A stretch of DNA of 10,851 bases from Hyphomicrobiales bacterium (GTDB taxonomy: Bacteria > Pseudomonadota > Alphaproteobacteria > Rhizobiales > Xanthobacteraceae): the NCBI GenBank assembly GCA_003164375.1, contig PLTE01000426.1, positions 3,805 to 14,655 of the forward strand, written 5' to 3'. Position numbers and translations under genes: made by a program. This document shows positions 6,669 through 10,851 of the stretch, piece after piece; positions within the stretch are counted from its first letter, which is position 1; every line of letters starts with the position of its first letter. The notes beneath the pieces were generated by a model. The model was given only the letters and a program-made list of their open reading frames with translations. It had not been told where the DNA came from and ran no database searches.

Positions 6669-7604
6669 ATGGCCGCGCTCGAACCCGTACCCGCCACCGC
6701 CTCTCCCACAGCAGCGGCGCGTATCGCCGCTTTCATGACCGGATTTTCGCTCGAGGCGACGCGGCCGTCCGATGCCGACATCGCAGCCCTTGCCGTGCTC
6801 GCACCCGGGACGCGCGTCTATATCAGCGCCGTACCGGGGAGGCCCGCGGCCGAGGCGCTGAGCGCAGCGATCCGACTGCGGGCGGCGGGTTTCGAGCCGG
6901 TGCCGCATGTCGCGGTGCGCAATTTCGCAACGCGCGAGGACCTCGATGACTTTCTGACGCGGCTCAACGGCGAGGCCAAGGTTGAACGCGTCCTGGTCAT
7001 CGCCGGCGACCGCGCCGCATGCGGACCGTTCCGGCGCTCAGCCGACGCCATCGACTCCGGCGTGTTGCAGCGCCGCGGTATTCGCGCGCTCGGCATCGCC
7101 GGCTATCCCGACGGCCATCCGCGCATCGGCGAAGACGAGCTGTCCCACGCGCTCAGCGAGAAGATCGCCGCCGCCGAAGCAACCGGGCTTGCGGTCGAGA
7201 TCGTCACCCAGTTCTGTTTCGATGCGCAAACGATCCTGGCTTATATCGCGCGGCTGCGCGCGTTCGGCTTCGAGCAGCCGCTGCGCATCGGGCTTGCCGG
7301 TCCGACAAGTCTCGCCTCGCTCGTCCGCTATGCCGGCCGCTGCGGCGTGCGCGCTTCGGCGCAGGGGCTCGCCGGACGGGCCGGCCTGTTGCGGCAGGCT
7401 TTTGCCATGGCTGTGCCCGACGATCTGGTGCGGAGCCTCGCCGACGCCACCCTCGCCCACATCGGTGACAATGTCAGCGCGCATTTCTTCTGTTTCGGGG
7501 GTCTGCCGACCTGCGCACGCTGGACGTCGGCCGTCGCCGCGGGCCGCATCGCCATCGATGGCGACGTCGGATTTAAGGTGGTGGCGCCGCCGGGGGACGG
7601 CTGA
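6669..7604 (+). CDS. Methylenetetrahydrofolate reductase (MetF) family protein, divergent
   Basis: The 311-aa product has the MetF length and TIM-barrel pattern. It starts at ATG 6669, 9 nt after the methyltransferase stop, with an AGAAG just upstream. In MetF the first strand reads SFEFFPP with a catalytic Glu; here it is FSLEATRP, which keeps the Glu (E29) but loses the FFPP. The flavin-region RGD of MetF appears as VLVIAGDR (D114). VPHVAVRNFATREDL matches the APHLT segment, and VTQFCFDAQTILAYI matches the later TQFxFD motif. Typical MetF uses FAD to interconvert methylene- and methyl-tetrahydrofolate. The divergent N-terminus and the partnership with an unusual methyltransferase suggest a specialised one-carbon role, such as disposal of methyl groups from a demethylation, rather than the housekeeping methionine enzyme. 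Last gene of the plus-strand block; it converges on the LLM monooxygenase gene. Confidence 0.82.
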   Translation: MAALEPVPATASPTAAARIAAFMTGFSLEATRPSDADIAALAVLAPGTRVYISAVPGRPAAEALSAAIRLRAAGFEPVPHVAVRNFATREDLDDFLTRLNGEAKVERVLVIAGDRAACGPFRRSADAIDSGVLQRRGIRALGIAGYPDGHPRIGEDELSHALSEKIAAAEATGLAVEIVTQFCFDAQTILAYIARLRAFGFEQPLRIGLAGPTSLASLVRYAGRCGVRASAQGLAGRAGLLRQAFAMAVPDDLVRSLADATLAHIGDNVSAHFFCFGGLPTCARWTSAVAAGRIAIDGDVGFKVVAPPGDG

Positions 7605-7616
7605 CGCATTTCCTTC

Positions 7617-7633
7617 GCCCTTGTGAGGAGGGC
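7617..7633. other. Short hairpin between convergent genes
   Basis: GCCCTT, loop GTGAG, GAGGGC forms a 6-bp stem with one G-U pair in the 32-bp gap between the MetF-family gene and the minus-strand monooxygenase gene. No T-run follows on either strand, so it is a poor intrinsic terminator. It resembles a decayed copy of the CCCTCC-CACAAGGG-type palindromes common between genes in Hyphomicrobiales, which is inference from memory of that repeat class. Confidence 0.35.
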
Positions 7634-7636
7634 TGG

Positions 7637-8770
7637 TTATGCCGCTTTTTCCCGCAGCCCCATCCGCTCCAACCGGCCGATCACCTCGTCGCAAAAATAC
7701 GGCGTTTCATCGAGATAGTTGACGAAGGAGATCGCAATGCCGGTGAGGCCGGCCCTGCTCAGCGCGGCCAATTGCTGAGCGACCCGGTCCGGATCGCCGA
7801 CCAGCGGCAGGCCGCCCATGCCTTGCGCATAGCCGGAGCGCTGCTTTAGGAATTCTTCCATCGGCACGGTCTGCGGCGAGATGTTTTTCAGCGCCAGGAT
7901 ATTATCGACGGCCGACCAGTCGGCGCGCTCGACGATGCAATGGCGAAAATATTCCTCGGCCTCTTTCTTGGTCGGCCGGCAGGTGACGACGCCGACCGTA
8001 TAGCAGCCGATCTCGCGGCCGTGAGCGCGCGACGCCGCTTTCGCCTTGCGCACGCGGCCCGCGGTTTCTTCCAGCGACGTGCGCGAGGCCTGCAGGAAAA
8101 ACGCGTCGCAATTCTTCACCGCGAAGGCCTGACCGGTCGCCGAGGCGCCGGCATTCATGATCACCGGCCGGGTGCCGCCGTACGGTTTCGGCTTGCCGCG
8201 GATGGCTTTCATGTCGAGATATTTGCCGTGGAAGTCGAAATCCTCGCGCCCGGACCATATTTGTTTGATGACGTCGACCCATTCCTGCGCGTATTCGTAA
8301 CGGTCCTCGTGTTCACGCTGCGCGACGCCGAACATGTCGAACTCGCCTTCGTTCCAGCCGACCACGATATTGAGCCCGAAGCGGCCCTCGCCGATATGAT
8401 CGGCGGTGACCATCTCCTTGGCGGCAACCACCGGATTGAATATCGGCGCATGCACGGTGCCGAACACCGTGATGCGCGAGGTCGCGGCGAGAAGCCCGGT
8501 TGCCCAGGTGATGGTTTCCAGCGTCGTGCCCTGATAATCGGTGTCGCCGCCGTAGCCCTTCCAGCGTCCGATCGGCAGCATGAAGTCAAAGCCGGCCTCG
8601 TCCGCCATCACCGCGAGCTTCTTGTTGTCCGGCCAGTTGCCGGACCAGCGTTCGGGCACCAGCGTCACCGCGCGCCCGGACGAGCAATTGGCGCCGAACA
8701 GGCCGATCTGCAGCGTATTGCTGCCGTACATCGACCGGCGCGCGGCCAGCGAAGGCGACGGGGCGTGCAC
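7637..8770 (-). CDS. LLM-class flavin-dependent monooxygenase (RutA/SfnG/SsuD-like)
   Basis: The 377-aa product starts at GTG 8770; GGGGAGG lies 7 nt upstream, a strong ribosome site that decides the start over the later ATG (Met14). The sequence is a bacterial-luciferase-like TIM barrel using reduced FMN. Recognisable parts are NKKLAVMADEAGFDFMLPIG near the N-terminus, ETITWATGLLAATSRI, NPVVAAKEMVTADHIGEGRF then GLNIVVGW, EHEDRYEYAQEWVDVIKQIW, and YLDMKAIRGKPKPYGGTRPV followed by IMNAGAS. These match the branch holding pyrimidine monooxygenase RutA, dimethylsulfone monooxygenase SfnG and alkanesulfonate monooxygenase SsuD. Such enzymes need a separate flavin reductase, and none is in the window. 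Substrate unknown: no rut genes are present to support pyrimidine use, and the sulfur-related genes nearby make a sulfone or sulfonate plausible but unproven. It is cotranscribed downstream of the SnoaL-like gene with a 74-nt gap. Confidence 0.88.
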   Translation of the reverse strand: MHAPSPSLAARRSMYGSNTLQIGLFGANCSSGRAVTLVPERWSGNWPDNKKLAVMADEAGFDFMLPIGRWKGYGGDTDYQGTTLETITWATGLLAATSRITVFGTVHAPIFNPVVAAKEMVTADHIGEGRFGLNIVVGWNEGEFDMFGVAQREHEDRYEYAQEWVDVIKQIWSGREDFDFHGKYLDMKAIRGKPKPYGGTRPVIMNAGASATGQAFAVKNCDAFFLQASRTSLEETAGRVRKAKAASRAHGREIGCYTVGVVTCRPTKKEAEEYFRHCIVERADWSAVDNILALKNISPQTVPMEEFLKQRSGYAQGMGGLPLVGDPDRVAQQLAALSRAGLTGIAISFVNYLDETPYFCDEVIGRLERMGLREKAA

Positions 8771-8844
8771 GCGTTAACCTCCCCATTTTGTTGCCCCAAG
8801 CGTAACCCCTATTGCGTAAAGCTCAATCCGGGGCGCCGGGCTCG

Positions 8845-9276
8845 TTAGACGGAGAACGTCTCCGTCGGGTGTTCTGGCAGGACTTGGCGCTTTACGGTAT
8901 CGACGTCGCCCATAACCCAAAGCTCGGTGATTTTTCCGCCGCTGACGCGAAAAAATGCCGCGCCGGTCCAGCGAATTTCGCGGCCGGTCGGTTCAGCGCC
9001 GAAGAATTTCGCCCGATGCGTGCCGCGAAAGCTCATACGCGCCGCGGCGCGATCCGGCGTCTCGATCAGGTCGTCGATGATGCAGATGAAATTTTCCAAC
9101 GCCGCGTGGACCGAGCGCAGATAGGCGATAAACCCGCCCGGCCCGCGCAGCTCAGGCCCGAGCGACGCGCGAAAGCGAAAATCGGGACTAAGGATATTTC
9201 GCGCTTCCGCTTCATCCGCCTGGTTCCAAACAACATTGTAGAAACGTTCGACCAGCTGCTTTGGCGACGACGTCAC
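8845..9276 (-). CDS. SnoaL/NTF2-like small protein
   Basis: The product is 143 aa from GTG 9276; GGAGG ends 5 nt upstream, which favours this start over the in-frame GTG at 9288 (147 aa), where no site is visible. The pattern is the NTF2-like cone fold of SnoaL-type ester cyclases and hydratases: an N-terminal helix LVERFYNVVWNQADEAEA, LSPDFRFRASLGPELRGPGG, FIAYLRSVHAALENFICIID, then beta strands ARMSFRGTHRAKFFGAEPTG, IRWTGAAFFRVSGGKITELW, and an acidic tail end. SnoaL proteins catalyse hydrolysis, isomerisation or cyclisation of small organics, and many have no known role. It is upstream of and in the same direction as the monooxygenase gene, and divergent from the LivJ-like gene 150 bp away, so it may process the product of the monooxygenase. 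Function not assigned. Confidence 0.8.
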   Translation of the reverse strand: MTSSPKQLVERFYNVVWNQADEAEARNILSPDFRFRASLGPELRGPGGFIAYLRSVHAALENFICIIDDLIETPDRAAARMSFRGTHRAKFFGAEPTGREIRWTGAAFFRVSGGKITELWVMGDVDTVKRQVLPEHPTETFSV

Positions 9277-9426
9277 GCGACCCTCCACTCACCCGAAGCT
9301 TGAGTTTAAACCGGGCCGCGCCGGGTGTCTTTGCCATTTGACGATTGCGAGCATCGCCGGCGAAGGCAATTGACTTGAGCGCGGCAATGCCGGTGAATGG
9401 CGCCAAGCAACCGGAGGGAGGCGTCA

Positions 9427-10680
9427 ATGAACCGAGCTTGGTGGATCGTAGCCGCGGCATTGGCCGGGGCAGCCGTTCCGGCCGCAACCTTTTCGGCCTC
9501 CGCCGCCGAAGCGGTGAAGATCGGCGCCATCTATCCGTTGACCGGCAATTCGGCGAGCGCCGGCCAGTCGGCCAAGGACGCCGTCCACTTGGGCGCCGAC
9601 ATCGTCAACAACGCCTATCCCGAATTGAAAGGGCTGCCGCTCGGCGCCACCGCGGGCCTGCCCAATCTCGGCGGCGCCAAAATCGAACTCGACGAGGCCG
9701 ATCATCAGGGCAACCCGCAAGTCGGCCAGCAGCAGACGCTGCGGCTGATCACCGAAGACCACGTCGCGGCCGTGCTCGGCTCCTACCATTCCTCGGTGAC
9801 GCTGGTGGCGACCGCGGTCGCCGAGCGGCAGGGCGTTCCCTTCGTCGTCCCGGACTCGGTGGCGGCGAACATCACCGCGCGCGGTTTCAAATGGACGTTC
9901 CGGGTGACGCCGATCGCGCCGGATTTCGGCAAAGCCTATGCCGAATTCCTCACCGAACTGAAGAAGGCCGGCAAGAAAATCGACGCCATCGCCGTCGTCA
10001 ACGAGAACACCGATTACGGCTCGTCGGTGTCCACCAGCATCATCGACGCCGCCAAGGCCGCCAATATCAACGTCGCGGCGCATATCGCCTACAACGCCAA
10101 CAGCTCGGACGTCTCCGCCCAGGTGCTGCAGCTGAAATCGCTCGAGCCGGATGCGGTGATCTTCGTCAGCTACACCGCCGACATCATCCTGTATTTCAAG
10201 ACCATGAAAAATCTCGACTACCTGCCGCCGATCATCATCGGCGACGATGCCGGCTTCGCCGATCCGAGCTTCATCCCCAATGTCGGCGATCTGGCGCAAG
10301 GTGCGCTCAATCGTTCGGCCTTCGATATCGGTAAGCCCGGCACCAACAGCTACATCGTCGATCAGATGTTCAAAGCCAAATACGGCCGCGACCTCGACGA
10401 CACCTCGGCGCGCTGGCTGCAAGGCTTCCTGGTGCTGGCCGACGCCATCAACCGCGCCGGCTCGACCGATCCGGAAAAAATTCAAGGTGCGCTAAAGGCA
10501 ACCGACCTTAAGGCCGACCAGCTCATGATCGGCTATCACGGCGTGAAATTCGACGACACCGGCCAGAACACGCTGGCGTCGACCTTTTTGATCCAGCTAC
10601 AGGGCAAGCAATATGTCTCGGTGTGGCCGGACAATCTCGCCACCGGCAAACTGGAGTTGCCGATGAAGGGCTGGCGGTAG
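9427..10680 (+). CDS. LivJ-like ABC transporter substrate-binding protein
   Basis: The 417-aa product starts at ATG 9427, with GGAGGGAGG ending 5 nt upstream. It opens with a Sec signal peptide (MNRAWWIVAAALAGAAVPAA, cut near SASAAEA). The mature part begins AVKIGAIYPLTGNSASAGQS, the classic opening of type 1 periplasmic binding proteins for branched-chain amino acids and amides (Peripla_BP_6). Further support comes from VAAVLGSYHSSVTLVATAVA at the first ligand-binding loop, GVPFVVPDSV, and a NTDYGSS loop with SLEPDAVIFVSYTADIILYF. Ligands of this family range from amino acids to urea, amides and aromatic compounds. No permease or ATPase gene follows inside the window; they may lie to the right of 10851. 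The divergent monooxygenase and SnoaL-like genes suggest an organic compound that is imported and oxidised, which is inference. Confidence 0.9.
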   Translation: MNRAWWIVAAALAGAAVPAATFSASAAEAVKIGAIYPLTGNSASAGQSAKDAVHLGADIVNNAYPELKGLPLGATAGLPNLGGAKIELDEADHQGNPQVGQQQTLRLITEDHVAAVLGSYHSSVTLVATAVAERQGVPFVVPDSVAANITARGFKWTFRVTPIAPDFGKAYAEFLTELKKAGKKIDAIAVVNENTDYGSSVSTSIIDAAKAANINVAAHIAYNANSSDVSAQVLQLKSLEPDAVIFVSYTADIILYFKTMKNLDYLPPIIIGDDAGFADPSFIPNVGDLAQGALNRSAFDIGKPGTNSYIVDQMFKAKYGRDLDDTSARWLQGFLVLADAINRAGSTDPEKIQGALKATDLKADQLMIGYHGVKFDDTGQNTLASTFLIQLQGKQYVSVWPDNLATGKLELPMKGWR

Positions 10681-10684
10681 ACCT

Positions 10685-10767
10685 CGTCATTGCGAGGAGC
10701 AACGCGACGAAGCAATCCACTCTTTGCGCGCGAAAGACTGGATTGCTTCGCTTCGCTCGCAATGACG
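10685..10767. repeat. REP-type intergenic palindrome
   Basis: The element starts 5 nt after the stop of the LivJ-like gene. The outer arms CGTCATTGCGAG (10685-10696) and CTCGCAATGACG (10756-10767) are perfect complements. The inner arms CGAAGCAATCCA (10708-10719) and TGGATTGCTTCG (10739-10750) also pair perfectly. The middle parts differ (11 versus 5 nt), giving a bulge. The loop folds again as TCTTT (10721-10725) with AAAGA (10733-10737). Elements of this sequence (CATTGCGAGGAGC, GAAGCAATCC) are widespread between genes in Bradyrhizobium-like genomes and other bacteria. It can act as a transcription stop or mRNA 3' stabiliser, and may have been mobilised by a REP-associated tyrosine transposase, none of which is seen here. 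Confidence 0.92.
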
Positions 10768-10784
10768 GGCAGATGAATTCTGCC
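10768..10784 (+). other. Small hairpin after the REP element
   Basis: GGCAGA, loop TGAAT, TCTGCC forms a 6-bp perfect stem directly behind the REP palindrome. There is no T-run after it, so I do not call a terminator. The remaining bases to 10851 are lower in GC, and I see no gene in them. Confidence 0.4.
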
Positions 10785-10851
10785 GTCTGCGAGCTGGGAG
10801 CACGCAATACCGTTTCAAATAGCTCACAAAATCCCGTTTAAAACTTTGTAG

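Noticed and set aside
7940..8848. Plus-strand 302-codon open frame
   Set aside because: Shadow of the monooxygenase gene, which has a strong ribosome site and clear family motifs on the minus strand.
9424..10485. Minus-strand 353-codon open frame
   Set aside because: Antisense to the LivJ-like gene; low-complexity Gly/Asp/Arg composition and no domain.
10623..10841. Small plus-strand open frame over the REP element
   Set aside because: It runs through the end of the LivJ-like gene and the palindrome, so it is not a plausible gene.

Overview
The window is GC-rich chromosomal DNA (by eye well above 60% G+C). Codon use, protein style and the intergenic palindrome near the right edge (outer arm CGTCATTGCGAG, inner arm CGAAGCAATCCA) suggest an alphaproteobacterium of the Hyphomicrobiales, near Bradyrhizobium, Rhodopseudomonas or Xanthobacteraceae. 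This placement is inference from sequence style, not a database match. I see no rRNA, tRNA, CRISPR, phage or IS gene. Nine genes are supported, and coding density is high.

Layout. (1) Bases 1-898, minus strand: the 5' part of a B12-binding-type radical SAM enzyme that runs off the left edge. A long plus-strand open frame over it is only its shadow. (2) 1097-3946, plus strand: three genes for exported proteins. They are a diheme cytochrome c of the TsdA (thiosulfate dehydrogenase) type, a Tat-exported DsrE-like protein, and a ModA-like solute-binding protein without a permease. The last two overlap by ATGA, and that junction carries an 18-bp tandem repeat that triplicates the start codon. (3) 3982-7604, plus strand: a soluble metabolic block. 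It holds an NAD-type isopropylmalate/isocitrate dehydrogenase relative, an SAM-methyltransferase-like protein with an HTH-like N-terminus, and a divergent MetF (methylene-THF reductase) family protein. A 200-bp gap with repeated GCCCAC motifs separates the dehydrogenase from the methyltransferase. (4) 7637-9276, minus strand: an LLM-class flavin monooxygenase (RutA/SfnG/SsuD-like) and, upstream in the same direction, a SnoaL/NTF2-like small protein. (5) 9427-10680, plus strand: a LivJ-like ABC solute-binding protein, divergent from the SnoaL-monooxygenase pair. A REP-type palindrome follows it at 10685-10767.

How they may work together. The cytochrome, DsrE-like and binding-protein trio looks like a periplasmic sulfur-compound module: TsdA makes or splits tetrathionate, DsrE-type proteins carry persulfide sulfur, and the binding protein could capture an oxyanion. 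The methyltransferase-MetF pair suggests one-carbon transfer. The monooxygenase, SnoaL-like protein and LivJ-like protein could take up and oxidise a small organic compound. The gene order is visible in the sequence; the shared roles are inference.
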